Below the pieces are notes generated by a model. That model was not told where the DNA came from. It was given only the letters and a program-made list of their open reading frames with translations, and did not search any database. Of a stretch of 64,000 nt of DNA, positions 17,076 to 26,028 are shown piece after piece. The DNA is from a bacterium (GTDB taxonomy: Bacteria; Myxococcota_A; Bradymonadia; UBA7976; UBA1532), in NCBI GenBank assembly GCA_030427205.1, contig JAUHXC010000001.1, forward strand, positions 868,001-932,000, in the 5' to 3' direction. Made by a program: the position numbers and the translations under genes. How positions within the stretch are numbered: position 1 is the first letter of the stretch; each line of letters starts with the position of its first letter.

Positions 17076-18040
17076 CCGACGGCCTCGCCCCGCGCCCGCC
17101 CGCCGCCGCCCGCTTCGACCCGCGGGTCCAGGTCACCCGCTGGACGACTGACGCGGGCCACCCGTGGCCGGCCTTCACCGCCGACGCCCGCGCCCGCAGC
17201 GGGCTCGACGCCGCCGACTGGCAGCGGGTGCTGTGGCATGGCGGGCTGTGGATCGACCGCGCCCGCCCCGCGCCCGGCGACCCGGTGCCCGCAGGCGCGC
17301 AGGTCGCGGTCTACGCCTTCGTCAGCGAGCCCGAGGTGGCGCCCTTCGACGCGTCGTGCGTGCTCGAGCGGCGGGGCGATCTGATCGCCGTCGACAAGCC
17401 GGCCTGGCTGCCGATGCACGGCACCCGGGCCAGCGCGCGCATCGGGCTCGAAGGCGCGGTGCGGCGGGCGCTGGGCGATGACGGCTGGCGCGCGGTGCAC
17501 CGCCTCGACCGCCAGACGAGCGGGGTGGTGCTCTTCGCCCGCACCGGCGCGCTCGCCGGCCGGCTGCACCGCCTCTTTCACAGCCGGCGGGTCGCCAAGA
17601 CCTACCGCGCCCGCGTCGAGCCGCCGCCCGCCGCCGATGCGTTCACCGTGCGCGGCCACATGGTGCGGGTGGCCCACCCCAGCCACTCCCGCTTCGCGCT
17701 GACCGACGGGCCCGACGGCAAGCCGAGCGAGAGCCGCTTCACCGTCGTCGAGCGCCGCGGCGACCGCGCCTGGGTCGACTGCGTACCCATCACCGGCCGG
17801 ACCCACCAGCTCCGGGTGCACCTGGCCCACGCCGGCTGCCCCATCGCCGGCGACGCGCTCTACGGCCACGGCTGGCGCCCCGGCGGCGCCCTGCGCTGCC
17901 TGCTTCACGCCCATCACCTCGCGCTGCGCCTCGGCCCCGACGACCTCGACTTCACCGCCCCGCTGCCTCCCGATCTGCACGTCGCCGCGCAATCCGGGCC
18001 GGGGAACGCGGCAACTGCCCGTCAGCAAAACAGTTCCTGA
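17072..18040 (+). CDS. RluA-family RNA pseudouridine synthase
   Basis: A 322-residue protein. The catalytic motif HRLDRQTSGVVLFAR (Asp about residue 148), the substrate-lining segment GRTHQLRVHLAH, and GDALYG place it in the RluA/RluC/RluD family, which isomerises uridines in rRNA or tRNA. An N-terminal S4-like segment (about 35-85) is plausible but weak. Translation is coupled to the Nudix gene (ATGA). The target RNA cannot be assigned. Confidence 0.9.
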   Translation: MTDGLAPRPPAAARFDPRVQVTRWTTDAGHPWPAFTADARARSGLDAADWQRVLWHGGLWIDRARPAPGDPVPAGAQVAVYAFVSEPEVAPFDASCVLERRGDLIAVDKPAWLPMHGTRASARIGLEGAVRRALGDDGWRAVHRLDRQTSGVVLFARTGALAGRLHRLFHSRRVAKTYRARVEPPPAADAFTVRGHMVRVAHPSHSRFALTDGPDGKPSESRFTVVERRGDRAWVDCVPITGRTHQLRVHLAHAGCPIAGDALYGHGWRPGGALRCLLHAHHLALRLGPDDLDFTAPLPPDLHVAAQSGPGNAATARQQNSS

Positions 18041-18086
18041 CATCGAAGAGCGCGCGCGGTCCCGGTCGCGGCGATGCACGGCGTTC

Positions 18087-18115
18087 TGTCATCGATTGTG
18101 AGAATTCGCTAACAT
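18087..18115 (+). promoter_or_regulatory. Candidate promoter of Ig-like lipoprotein gene
   Basis: TGTCAT (18087-18092), a 17-nt spacer and TAACAT (18110-18115), 30 nt before the ATG at 18146; AGGAG follows at about 18135. Confidence 0.35.
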
Positions 18116-18145
18116 CGGCCGTCGCTCTCCGCTCAGGAGCCCTCC

Positions 18146-20011
18146 ATGAACCGTCGGACCCTGCACCCGCTGCTGACGATCTGCGCCCTGCTGCCGCTCG
18201 CGCTGGCGACCGGCTGCGAAGACGGCGTCGCCCCGACCCACCGCCAGATCTTCGTCGAGGTGCCCCCCGACTCGGTGCTCGCGCCCGCCGCGCCCGACGA
18301 CGACCGCGACCCGCAGACCCCGCTCGTCGACGACGACGGCGACCCGCTGCCGCCCGCGATCGACGACGGCGGCACCTACATCATGATCGTCGACGGCGAC
18401 GAAGAGATCGACGTGGCCCTCGGCGGCACCGCCGACCTGCGGGTGCTGCTCTTCGATACCTTCGGCGACCCGGTCGAGGGGCTGCAGGTCGAGTTCCAGA
18501 TCGAAGACGGCCCGCCCGGCGCCGGCGCCCGGCTCAGCAGCCGGCGGGCGGTGACCGACCGCGACGGCGCGGCGACGGTGGTCTTCGCCGCCGGCGAGAC
18601 CCTCGGCGACTACAGCGTGCGGGTGCGCGGCCCGGCCCGGCGGCCGGCGGTCTTCCAGGTCTCGGTCGTCGACCTGCCCACCGGCGACATGCGCATCACC
18701 TTCGAACCCGACGGGCTGGTGCCGCTCGGCATCACCGAGGTCTACCTCATCCCCGACATCGGCTGGTGCGACGACCCCTACTACCTCGCGCCGCCCATGG
18801 AGCCCACCGAGGTGCACGAGCTGGAGTGGGTGCACGAGCAGCTCGACATCGAAGACGTGCTCGCCGGCACCCGCTTCGCCGTCGTCGCCCGCGCCCGCCA
18901 CGCCGAGAGCGGCGTGCTCGCCGCCGGCGGCTGCGTCGGCGACCTGCGCATCCGGGCCGACGAGCGGCTCGACGTGCAGGTGGTGCTCAATACGCTGCCG
19001 CTCAACCCGGCGGGCGTCTACACCGTCGACAACAACTACGACTTCACCGACGCCATCCCCGGCACCCTCGGCGACGTCATCCGCGGGCTGGTGCAGTTCT
19101 TCGGCGACCAGCACCACGAGCGCGAGATCGCGACCCTCATCTTCGACCAGATCGAGCGCCTCGCCCGGGACGCCGCCGGGGCCATCGGCGCCCTGGTCGT
19201 CGACCTGGTGCGCGGCTGGGTCGAAGACGACCTCAACGACATCATCAACACCTGGATCGACCAGGACGCGCCCGACTGGGTGCGCGACTTCTTCATCATC
19301 GGCAGCGACCTGATCAGCGTCATCTCGAGCACCGAGGTCATCAGCCAGATGCGGCTGAACAAACCCCGCCGGGACGGCACCTTCATCGGCAGCCAGAACT
19401 GGATCGGCATGGCCTTCTACTGGCGGCTCGACTGCGACGGCAACCCCGACCCCGAGTGCGGCCGGTTCCCCTTCACCATGGACGACCTCGCCGACGGCGC
19501 CGACGGCATCAACCTCGTCTTCGGGCAGTTCGAGGGGCGGGTGCACAGCTACGACCAGGGCGCGATCTACAGCCACACCCTCGACCTGCAGTACGGGCGG
19601 CTGATCCTGTTCATCCTCAACAACCTGCTGTTGCCCCAGATCGCCGACGGCGCGCGCAACATCCGCGACGGCCTGCTCAACCTCGCCGACTGCCCCTCGT
19701 TCGCCAACGGCCTCACCGGCGGGCGCAGCCACCTGCGGCTGGGCGGCATCAACATCGTCAGCCGCGACCGGCTCGAAGGCTGGTGCGTGAGCATCATGAG
19801 CGTCGTCGGCGATACCGCCTCGGCCATCCTCGGCCGGCTGCGCATCGACACCCGCATCACCCTCGAAGGCGAGATGACCTTCGTCGAAGAGACCGACGAC
19901 CTGCGGGTCGACCACATGATCGACGGCCGCTGGCGGGGCATCATCCGCACCAGCGAAGACGAGGGCCCGCCGTTCGAGGGCTGGTTCGAAGGCAGCCGCG
20001 ACGCCGACTGA
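18146..20011 (+). CDS. Large lipoprotein with Ig-like domain
   Basis: A 621-residue protein with lipobox ATGC (Cys about 24) and an Asp/Pro-rich linker (about 45-80). Residues about 85-175 read as a bacterial Ig-like domain (VALGGTADLRVLLFDTFGDPVEGLQVEFQI..., GAATVVFAAGETLGDYSVRV), of the type used as rigid stalks in surface proteins. The C-terminal 400 residues, with several Trp and paired Cys and long helical stretches, are not recognised. AGGAG precedes the ATG. It probably stands alone in its transcript. Confidence 0.7.
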   Translation: MNRRTLHPLLTICALLPLALATGCEDGVAPTHRQIFVEVPPDSVLAPAAPDDDRDPQTPLVDDDGDPLPPAIDDGGTYIMIVDGDEEIDVALGGTADLRVLLFDTFGDPVEGLQVEFQIEDGPPGAGARLSSRRAVTDRDGAATVVFAAGETLGDYSVRVRGPARRPAVFQVSVVDLPTGDMRITFEPDGLVPLGITEVYLIPDIGWCDDPYYLAPPMEPTEVHELEWVHEQLDIEDVLAGTRFAVVARARHAESGVLAAGGCVGDLRIRADERLDVQVVLNTLPLNPAGVYTVDNNYDFTDAIPGTLGDVIRGLVQFFGDQHHEREIATLIFDQIERLARDAAGAIGALVVDLVRGWVEDDLNDIINTWIDQDAPDWVRDFFIIGSDLISVISSTEVISQMRLNKPRRDGTFIGSQNWIGMAFYWRLDCDGNPDPECGRFPFTMDDLADGADGINLVFGQFEGRVHSYDQGAIYSHTLDLQYGRLILFILNNLLLPQIADGARNIRDGLLNLADCPSFANGLTGGRSHLRLGGINIVSRDRLEGWCVSIMSVVGDTASAILGRLRIDTRITLEGEMTFVEETDDLRVDHMIDGRWRGIIRTSEDEGPPFEGWFEGSRDAD

Positions 20012-20125
20012 GGCGCCGAGCCCGCGCCACAGACCCCCCCGACCCCCTCGATCGAGCGACGGCGAACGGATGAACACCCCGCGTCGCGATGTGATAGAAC
20101 CCCCCCGGGGCCGATGGAGGAGCGC

Positions 20126-20545
20126 GTGACCGCAGGGCATCTGCTGATCCTGTTCTTGCCCGATCGCACGACACCGGGCACTCTGACGACGGTGATGCGC
20201 AAGCACCCGGTGCAGTATGTCCAGGGGTGCGCAGAGGCCGCCGTACGCGCCCGCTACGACGGCCGGAGGGGGGTCTTGCTGACCGTGGTCGATTGGGCGC
20301 CCGAAGCCATCACCCGACCCGTCCGCGGCGCCGAGCGCGTCACGCTGCCGCCGCCGGTGATCAACCTGCTCGCCGACGTCGCCGCCTGCACCGCCGAACC
20401 CTTCGAACTGGCTCTGATCACCCCCGGCGCCGCGCTGCCCTACGCCGCCGAGGTCGGGCTCGAGTTCCTGCGCGAACCGCTGGCCGTCGGCTGCCGCTAC
20501 ACCGTGCGCCCGGCGCCGCCCGCGTCTTCTGGAGCCCGCCGCTGA
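20126..20545 (+). CDS. Hypothetical protein ahead of amidohydrolase
   Basis: A 139-residue protein with no recognised domain. GTG 20126 is preferred over ATG 20114 because GGAGG (20116-20120) sits 5 nt before the GTG. The sequence is mixed alpha/beta without signal peptide or membrane segment (HLLILFLPDRTTPG near the start). Its stop overlaps the next start (TGATG), so it is translationally coupled to the amidohydrolase and probably shares its pathway. Confidence 0.5.
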   Translation: MTAGHLLILFLPDRTTPGTLTTVMRKHPVQYVQGCAEAAVRARYDGRRGVLLTVVDWAPEAITRPVRGAERVTLPPPVINLLADVAACTAEPFELALITPGAALPYAAEVGLEFLREPLAVGCRYTVRPAPPASSGARR

Positions 20546-21765
20546 TGGCCGCGACCGCCACCGGCGCCCGGCGACGCGTCCGCGGGGCGCGGATCCACCC
20601 CATGACCGCCGACGGCCCGGCGATCATCGACGACGGCGAGCTGATCGTCGAAGGCGCGCGCGTCGTCGCCGTGCGCCCCGCCGACCGCGGGGCCACCGAC
20701 GACGCCATCGTCGAGCTGCCCGCCGACCACCACCTCACCCCCGGCCTCATCGACGCCCACGTGCACCTGGGCCTCTTCCCCGAGGGCTCGCCCCGCGAGG
20801 CGAAAGACCTCAACGAGATGACCCGCCCGGTGACCCCCGAGATGCGGGCCTCCGACGGGGTCTGGCCGGGCGACGTCGCGTTCTTCAAGGCCCGGGCGGC
20901 GGGCATCACCACCGTCTGCGTGCTGCCCGGCTCGGCCAACATCGTCGGCGGCACCGGCGTCGCCCTGCGCACCGCCGGCATCGACGTCGAGCGCATGACC
21001 CGCCGCGACCCGGTCTGCCTCAAGGTGGCCTTCGGCTACAACGTCAAGCACAGCCACGGGCTCAAGAGCGGCCGCTCGCCGCTGACCCGCATGGGCATCG
21101 CCGCCGGCTTCCGCGACGCCTTCGACGCCGCGCTGCGCTACGAGCAGCAGAAGATCCACGACCCGCGCACCGCCACCCACCGGGGCCACGAGGCGCTGCT
21201 GCTCACGCTGCGCCGCGAGATCCCGGTGCGGGCCCACGCCTCGCGCTCCGACGACATCCTCACCGCCATCCGCCTCGCCCGCGAGTACGGGCTGCGGCTG
21301 GTGCTCGAGCACGGCTACGAGGCCGACCTGGTGCTCGACCGGATCATCGAGAACGACGTCGCGGTGGTCTTCGGCCCGGCGTTCCGCTGCTGCGGCAATA
21401 CCGAAGAGCTGCACTTCGACTTCGCCACCGTCGCCGCGCTCGACGCCGCCGGGGTCTGCGTGGCGCACATGACCGACCACCCGATCGTGCCGGTGGGCTA
21501 CCTCGGCCTGCAGGCCGGGCTCTCGGTGCGGGCCGGCATGAAGCCCGAGCGCGCGCTGGCCACGATCACCCACCACGCCGCGCGCATCCTCGGCCTCGAC
21601 GACCAGATCGGCCGGCTCGCGCCGGGCATGGCCGCCGACTTCGCCGTCTTCACCGGCCCGCCGCTCGCGGTGGCCAGCCGGGTGCACTCCACCTGGATCG
21701 ACGGCGCGCGGGTCTACGCCGACGGCGACCGGGTGCCCGTGCCGGGGGGTCTGATCTCCCGATGA
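20545..21765 (+). CDS. Metal-dependent amidohydrolase, imidazolonepropionase-like
   Basis: A 406-residue enzyme. The HxH metal site is DAHVHLG (about residue 72), further ligands lie in RAHASRSDDIL and LEHGYEADLV, and the catalytic Asp lies in MTDHPIVP. The closing GRLAPGMAADFAVFTGPPL is the usual amidohydrolase ending. These enzymes hydrolyse C-N bonds in cyclic or peptide-like amides; the substrate is not predictable. It is the middle gene of a three-gene coupled operon (TGATG before, ATGA after) with an MFS transporter, suggesting uptake or export of its substrate or product. Confidence 0.85.
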   Translation: MAATATGARRRVRGARIHPMTADGPAIIDDGELIVEGARVVAVRPADRGATDDAIVELPADHHLTPGLIDAHVHLGLFPEGSPREAKDLNEMTRPVTPEMRASDGVWPGDVAFFKARAAGITTVCVLPGSANIVGGTGVALRTAGIDVERMTRRDPVCLKVAFGYNVKHSHGLKSGRSPLTRMGIAAGFRDAFDAALRYEQQKIHDPRTATHRGHEALLLTLRREIPVRAHASRSDDILTAIRLAREYGLRLVLEHGYEADLVLDRIIENDVAVVFGPAFRCCGNTEELHFDFATVAALDAAGVCVAHMTDHPIVPVGYLGLQAGLSVRAGMKPERALATITHHAARILGLDDQIGRLAPGMAADFAVFTGPPLAVASRVHSTWIDGARVYADGDRVPVPGGLISR

Positions 21766-22964
21766 GCGACAGCGAGCTGCACGACCCGCCGTGGAAGGAG
21801 ATCGTCCGGGTCTACCTCGCGGCGGTCTCCACCTTCCTCGCCTTCGGCATGGTGCTGCCGATCTTCCCGGTGTGGGTCGAGCAGTTCACCCAAAGCCAGA
21901 CCCAGGTCGGCCTCGCGACCACCCTCGCCGCCGGCGTGGGCCTCGTCGCCGCCCGCCCCATCGCCGCGATGATCATGGAGGGCCGCAAGCGCATGCCCAC
22001 CAACGGGCTCGGCGCGCTCGCCGTCGGCCTCTCGGCGGGGCTGTTCCCCTTCATCGACCAGATCGAGTCCGTCGACCCCTTCGTGACCATCTGCGCGCTG
22101 CGCGTGCTCGGCGGCCTCGGCTTCGGGCTGGTGACCACCGCCTCGGTCAGCGTGCTCACCGACCTCGCGCCGATGCACCGCCGGGGCGAGATCCTGGGCT
22201 ACTTCGGCGCGTCGAACGCGCTCGCGCTGCTCATCGGCCCGCTGCTCGGCGGCCTGCTCGACAAGACCGTCGGCGTCGACGTCGTCTTCTGGGTCGCCGG
22301 CGGGCTCGCGGTGCCCTCGCTCTACTTCGCCGCGCTGGTGCGCGAGCCCAAGGTCGCGCCCATCCCGCCGGGCAGCAACCGCCTGCTCGACGCGCTGAGA
22401 TTCCCCGCGCTGCGCATCGTCACCTCGGGCCACTTCATGGCGGTCATCGTGCACGGCGCGCTGATCACCTTCGGCCCGCTGATGCTCGCCAACCGCGACG
22501 GCTGGATGAGCGTCGAGATCTTCTTCGCCATCGAGGCCGCCGCCGTCGTCGCCTTCCGCATCGGCATGGGGCGCCGCTTCGACCTGTACGACCGGCTCAT
22601 GTTCGTGCGGCTGGGGCTGGGGCTGTTGACGGTGGCGACCGTCATGCTCGGTGTGTTCGAACACGACCTGCTGCTGCTGCTCGCCGCGATCATCTACGGG
22701 GTCGGCTTCTCGGCCTACGTGCCCACCATGAACGCCATGGTCGGCGACATCGTGCCCGGCAGCCACCGGGCGCGCGGCTTCGCGATCTTCATGCTCGCCT
22801 TCGACCTGGCCATCGCCAGCGGCGGGGTGATCGTGGGGCCGGTGGCCGACGGCGACGGCGGCCCGCAGCGCGCCCTGCTCTTCGCCGGGCTGGGGCCGCT
22901 GATCGCGCTGGGCATCTACTGGTGGGGCAGCCGCCGGGTGCGCATCGAGATGAAGCGCAGATAA
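21762..22964 (+). CDS. Major facilitator superfamily transporter
   Basis: A 400-residue membrane protein with about 12 hydrophobic segments. The first helix pair carries FGMVLPIFPVWVEQFT and the loop after helix 2 has an MFS-like basic turn (EGRKRMP). A later MHRRGEILGYFGASNALALLIGP fits helices 4-5 of drug/metabolite exporters. It overlaps the amidohydrolase stop (ATGA). Direction of transport and substrate are unknown. Confidence 0.85.
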   Translation: MSDSELHDPPWKEIVRVYLAAVSTFLAFGMVLPIFPVWVEQFTQSQTQVGLATTLAAGVGLVAARPIAAMIMEGRKRMPTNGLGALAVGLSAGLFPFIDQIESVDPFVTICALRVLGGLGFGLVTTASVSVLTDLAPMHRRGEILGYFGASNALALLIGPLLGGLLDKTVGVDVVFWVAGGLAVPSLYFAALVREPKVAPIPPGSNRLLDALRFPALRIVTSGHFMAVIVHGALITFGPLMLANRDGWMSVEIFFAIEAAAVVAFRIGMGRRFDLYDRLMFVRLGLGLLTVATVMLGVFEHDLLLLLAAIIYGVGFSAYVPTMNAMVGDIVPGSHRARGFAIFMLAFDLAIASGGVIVGPVADGDGGPQRALLFAGLGPLIALGIYWWGSRRVRIEMKRR

Positions 22965-23019
22965 CCGGGGGGAGGTCGGGGCAGACGGGCGCGGCCGGGG
23001 CGGCCGAGCCGGGCGGGCA

Positions 23020-24006
23020 TCAGAAGTAGCAGACGCCGTCGGCGGCGCAGAACCAGCCCTCGGGGCAGTGGGCGTCGACGTCGCAGTAGCGCTCCTCGTA
23101 GCACAGGCCGTCGCCGCCGCAGAGGGCGCCCACCGGGCAGTCGGCGTCGTAGTCGCACAGGGCCGCGTCGTAGTAGCACTCGCCGTCGGCCGCGCAGACC
23201 GCGCCCGCCTCGCACTCCCAGTCGGCGCGGCAGTAGGCCAGCTCCTCGCACAGCCCGTCGGCGCGGCAGAAGTAGCCCTCGGCACAGTCGAAGTCGGAGA
23301 AGCAGCCCGGCAGCTCTTCGCAGGCGCCGTCGCCGCGGCAGAAGTAGCCCGGCGCGCAGTCGCCGTCGCCGCGGCAGCCGGCGAACTCTTCGCAGACGCC
23401 GTCGGCGCGGCAGATGTACCCGTTGGCGCAGTCGTTGTCGGTCACGCAGCCGAGGGCCTCGCAGACCCCGTTGCCGCGGCAGGTGTAGCCCGCCGCGCAG
23501 TCGCGGTCGGAGCGGCAGCCGGGGATCTCTTCGCAGACGCCGTCGCCGCGGCAGGTGTAGCCCGCCGCGCAGTCGCGGTCGGAGCGGCAGCCGGGCACCG
23601 GCAGGCAGGCGCCGAGGTCGCAATACTCGCCGGCGCCGCAGTGGGCGTTGACCCGGCACTCGGGCGCCGAGACGCAGCCGCCGGCGTCGCAGAAGCCGTT
23701 CTCGCCGCACTCGCGGTCGACGGTGCAGCCGCGTACATCCTGGCAGCGGCCGCGGTCGCAGATGGCGTGGGGCCCGCACTCGGCGTCGATCCGGCAGCCG
23801 GCCTCGGCGTAGCACAGGCCGTCTTCCGAGCAGAACTCGGTGTCGAAGCACTCGTTGTCGAGCAGGCATCCGCCGGGCGCCGGGCGCCCGGAGGGTTCGT
23901 AGTCGATGTCGTCGCCGTGTAGATGGCAGCCCGTCGCGAAGAGGGCGACGAAGGCGGTGAGGGGCAGGAGGGTGCGCAGGGTGGTCTTCGCGGTGTTGCG
24001 GTTCAT
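23020..24006 (-). CDS. Lipoprotein of twelve Cys-rich (Dickkopf-like) repeats
   Basis: A 328-residue protein with lipobox ATGC (about residue 27). The whole mature part is twelve repeats of C-x5-C-x5-C-x4/5-C, spaced about 24 residues (72 bp), such as CRSDRDCAAGYTCRGDGVC. Repeats 5 and 6 are identical over 51 bp (about 23473-23523 and 23545-23595), which shows recent duplication. With 48 Cys, the mature protein must be heavily disulfide-bonded and so resides outside the cytoplasm. Similar repeats are frequent in Myxococcota surface proteins. Function unknown; binding or adhesion is a guess. The start ATG has AAGGTGAG just upstream. Confidence 0.75.
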   Translation of the reverse strand: MNRNTAKTTLRTLLPLTAFVALFATGCHLHGDDIDYEPSGRPAPGGCLLDNECFDTEFCSEDGLCYAEAGCRIDAECGPHAICDRGRCQDVRGCTVDRECGENGFCDAGGCVSAPECRVNAHCGAGEYCDLGACLPVPGCRSDRDCAAGYTCRGDGVCEEIPGCRSDRDCAAGYTCRGNGVCEALGCVTDNDCANGYICRADGVCEEFAGCRGDGDCAPGYFCRGDGACEELPGCFSDFDCAEGYFCRADGLCEELAYCRADWECEAGAVCAADGECYYDAALCDYDADCPVGALCGGDGLCYEERYCDVDAHCPEGWFCAADGVCYF

Positions 24007-24356
24007 GTTTGTGCTCACCTTGAGTGGGTTTCGATGACGGCCGGGCCGACGGGCCCTGTGGGGCTTTATTCGGGGCCGATCCGAAAAAGCCCGATCCGGT
24101 GGAATACGAGGGCCGCCGCCGCCCGATCGACCGCCGGGGTGACAATTTTCGGCACCCGTGGTTCGAGGCGAAATTTTTTCCGGAAGCATCTCGGGCGTGT
24201 ACGGCGAGACTGTTAGAATCGAAAGAAACTCGGAGCCCAAAGCCGCCCGAGTTGCGCTAGGGTAGACCCCAGCAGAGCACATCGACCGCGCCGACCCGCC
24301 CAATGGCCATGCTGGCCACGGCAACGGCGCGCCTGTACCCGAGAGGAGAGACCCCC
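24007..24356. other. 350-nt divergent intergenic region
   Basis: No gene found. It is more AT-rich than its surroundings and holds the 5' leaders of both flanking genes, an inverted repeat at 24061-24092 and a -10-like TAGAAT at 24214-24219 on the plus strand without a good -35. Confidence 0.6.
24061..24092. promoter_or_regulatory. Inverted repeat in leader of Cys-repeat lipoprotein
   Basis: GGGCTTTATTCGG (24061-24073) pairs with CCGAAAAAGCCC (24081-24092), one bulge, 7-nt loop. It lies 55-86 nt before the lipoprotein ATG on the minus strand, so it may be an operator or a structured leader. Confidence 0.4.
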
Positions 24357-25391
24357 ATGGCCATGCCGATCCACACCCGCATCCAGAAGCTGCGCCAGTT
24401 CCCGCCCGGCCGCGCCCGGCAGGCGGCGAGCAACGTCGAGCGCATCGCCTTCCCGCTGGGCTACCACATCCTGCTGCCCCATACCCGGGCGGTGACCGCC
24501 GCCGCCCGGGACTGCCTGCGGCTGCGCACCCTGCGCTTCGGCGAGCGCACCGCCCGCGGCGGCGGCGAGGCGGCCCGGGTCGACCGGGTGGTCGACGTGC
24601 GGCTCGCCTTCATCTACGACGCCGCCCGCCGCTCAGCCGCCGATCTGCCCGGTACGCCCGAGGGCCAGGCCGGCGAGCGCATCGTGCAGGGCTACTTCCC
24701 CCAGGGGCTCAAGCCGGTCGTCAGCGCGCCCTACGAAGAAGAGCTGATCCAGGTCGAGGCGCTGGTCGAGGGGCTGCGCGGCCCGCTGGCCGCCGACGTC
24801 GAGCTGCTGAGCATCGAGCGCCACGTGGCCGCCGTCGAGGTCATGCTGCCGCGCTACGCCGAGGCGCTCGACAAGCGGAGCCGGGTGACCGCCCGTGATC
24901 TGCGGGCGGCCTGGCTCGCGGTGCACCACGCGGTGCTCGAGCTGGCCTTCGCGGTGGTGATCTTCGTGCCCGATCCGGCGCACCGGGAGACGATCATCGG
25001 CGCGATCTTCGAGCAGGACGACCGCCTCGCGGCGCTCTACGCCCGCCGCCAGCGGGGGCAGGTGATCGAGGCCGTCGACCTCGACGAGGCGGCGCTCGAC
25101 GAGGCGGCGTTCGACGGGGACGAGGACCCGGCTCTCGACGACGACGAGCTGCCCGACGAGGCGCTGCTCGACGAGGCGCTGCTCGACGAGGCGCTGCTCG
25201 ACGAGGCGCTGCTCGACGAGGCGCTGCTCGACGAGGAGGTCGAGGCCGACGGCGCCGGCGCGGGAGACGGCGCGCGATCCGACGAGGGCGCGGGTGAGGG
25301 CGACGAGGCCGCGCCCGCGGACGCAGAGGGCGGGGGCGAGGCCGAGGGGCCGCCGTCGGCGCCGCCTCTCGCGCCGCTGCCCCGCGGCTGA
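24357..25391 (+). CDS. Hypothetical protein with acidic LLDEA repeats
   Basis: A 344-residue protein; ATG 24357 follows GAGAGGAGAG. Residues 1-230 are mostly helical and not recognised. Residues about 235-345 are very acidic and low in complexity, with five perfect 15-bp copies encoding LLDEA/DEALL at 25155-25229, preceded by decayed copies (DEAALDEAAFD). No signal peptide or membrane segment is seen. Acidic tails of this kind often serve as flexible protein-binding segments. Function unknown. Confidence 0.6.
   Translation: MAMPIHTRIQKLRQFPPGRARQAASNVERIAFPLGYHILLPHTRAVTAAARDCLRLRTLRFGERTARGGGEAARVDRVVDVRLAFIYDAARRSAADLPGTPEGQAGERIVQGYFPQGLKPVVSAPYEEELIQVEALVEGLRGPLAADVELLSIERHVAAVEVMLPRYAEALDKRSRVTARDLRAAWLAVHHAVLELAFAVVIFVPDPAHRETIIGAIFEQDDRLAALYARRQRGQVIEAVDLDEAALDEAAFDGDEDPALDDDELPDEALLDEALLDEALLDEALLDEALLDEEVEADGAGAGDGARSDEGAGEGDEAAPADAEGGGEAEGPPSAPPLAPLPRG
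25155..25236 (+). repeat. 15-bp tandem repeat inside acidic protein gene
   Basis: Five identical copies of GACGAGGCGCTGCTC (25155-25229) and a partial sixth. The unit is a multiple of three, so copy-number changes keep the frame. Confidence 0.85.
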
Positions 25392-25596
25392 GCCGGGCGC
25401 CGCTCCATGGCCATCGGCGCCGCTGCCCCGCCGCCGAACCCCGCGTCGATGGCCCATCAACCCCCCAGACACAGCGGCGCCCTACGTTTGATGCGCCATG
25501 GCCCGTCATCGGACCCACGTGACCCGCGGTTTGATGGCCGACCCCCCCGCCACCCACGTACGTGACCGCGGCGACCATGCCCCATGGGGTCGCCGA

Positions 25597-25643
25597 CCAC
25601 GTATGTGGCCCGTTCGGGGTCTCGTGTCGGGCCACATACGTGG
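25597..25643. repeat. Perfect 16-bp inverted repeat
   Basis: CCACGTATGTGGCCCG (25597-25612) and CGGGCCACATACGTGG (25628-25643) are exact reverse complements with a 15-nt loop, directly before the tandem array. A related CCACGTACGTGA lies at about 25555. Confidence 0.85.
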
Positions 25644-25647
25644 CTTC

Positions 25648-26028
25648 GACCCCCATCGGGCATGCCCCCGCAGACCACAGACGTGGCCGCGACCCCCATC
25701 GAGCATGCCCCGCAAACCACAGACGTGGCCGCGACCCCCATCGAGCATGCCCCGCAAACCACGGACGTGGCCGCGATACCCATCGAGCATGCCCCGCAAA
25801 CCACAGACGTGACCACGACGCCCATCGAGCATGCCCTGCAGACCACGTACGTGACCGCGATACCCGTCGAGCATGCCCCGCAAACCACAGACGTGACCGC
25901 GGCGCCGATCGAGCATGCCCCGCAGATCACGCAGTCGGCCGCGACGCCCATCGGCCAGGCCCTCGCCGACCACATGCGCGGCCGCGGCGCCCAGCGGGCA
26001 TGCCCCCGCGGATCACGTCGGTGCCCGC
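25648..26028. repeat. Tandem array of a 42-43-bp repeat, about nine copies
   Basis: The unit begins GACCCCCATCGAGCATGC, continues CCCGCAAACCACAGAC and ends GTGGCCGC. Copies start at 25648, 25691, 25733, 25775, 25817, 25859, 25901, 25943 and 25986; the middle ones are nearly identical and the last two are decayed. Copies abut with no spacers, which rules out a CRISPR array. Most copies hold the palindrome GCATGC and a CGTGRCC box. Confidence 0.85.

Noticed and set aside
18089..20206. Minus-strand open frame opposite the Ig-like lipoprotein
   Set aside because: No start context, biased composition, and the plus strand has signal peptide, lipobox and ribosome site.
24150..24180. Possible tRNA T-loop (GGTTCGA) at about 24160
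   Set aside because: Flanking bases do not form a T stem, acceptor stem or anticodon arm.
25648..26028. CRISPR array
   Set aside because: The 42-43-bp repeats abut with no unique spacers and no cas genes are near.
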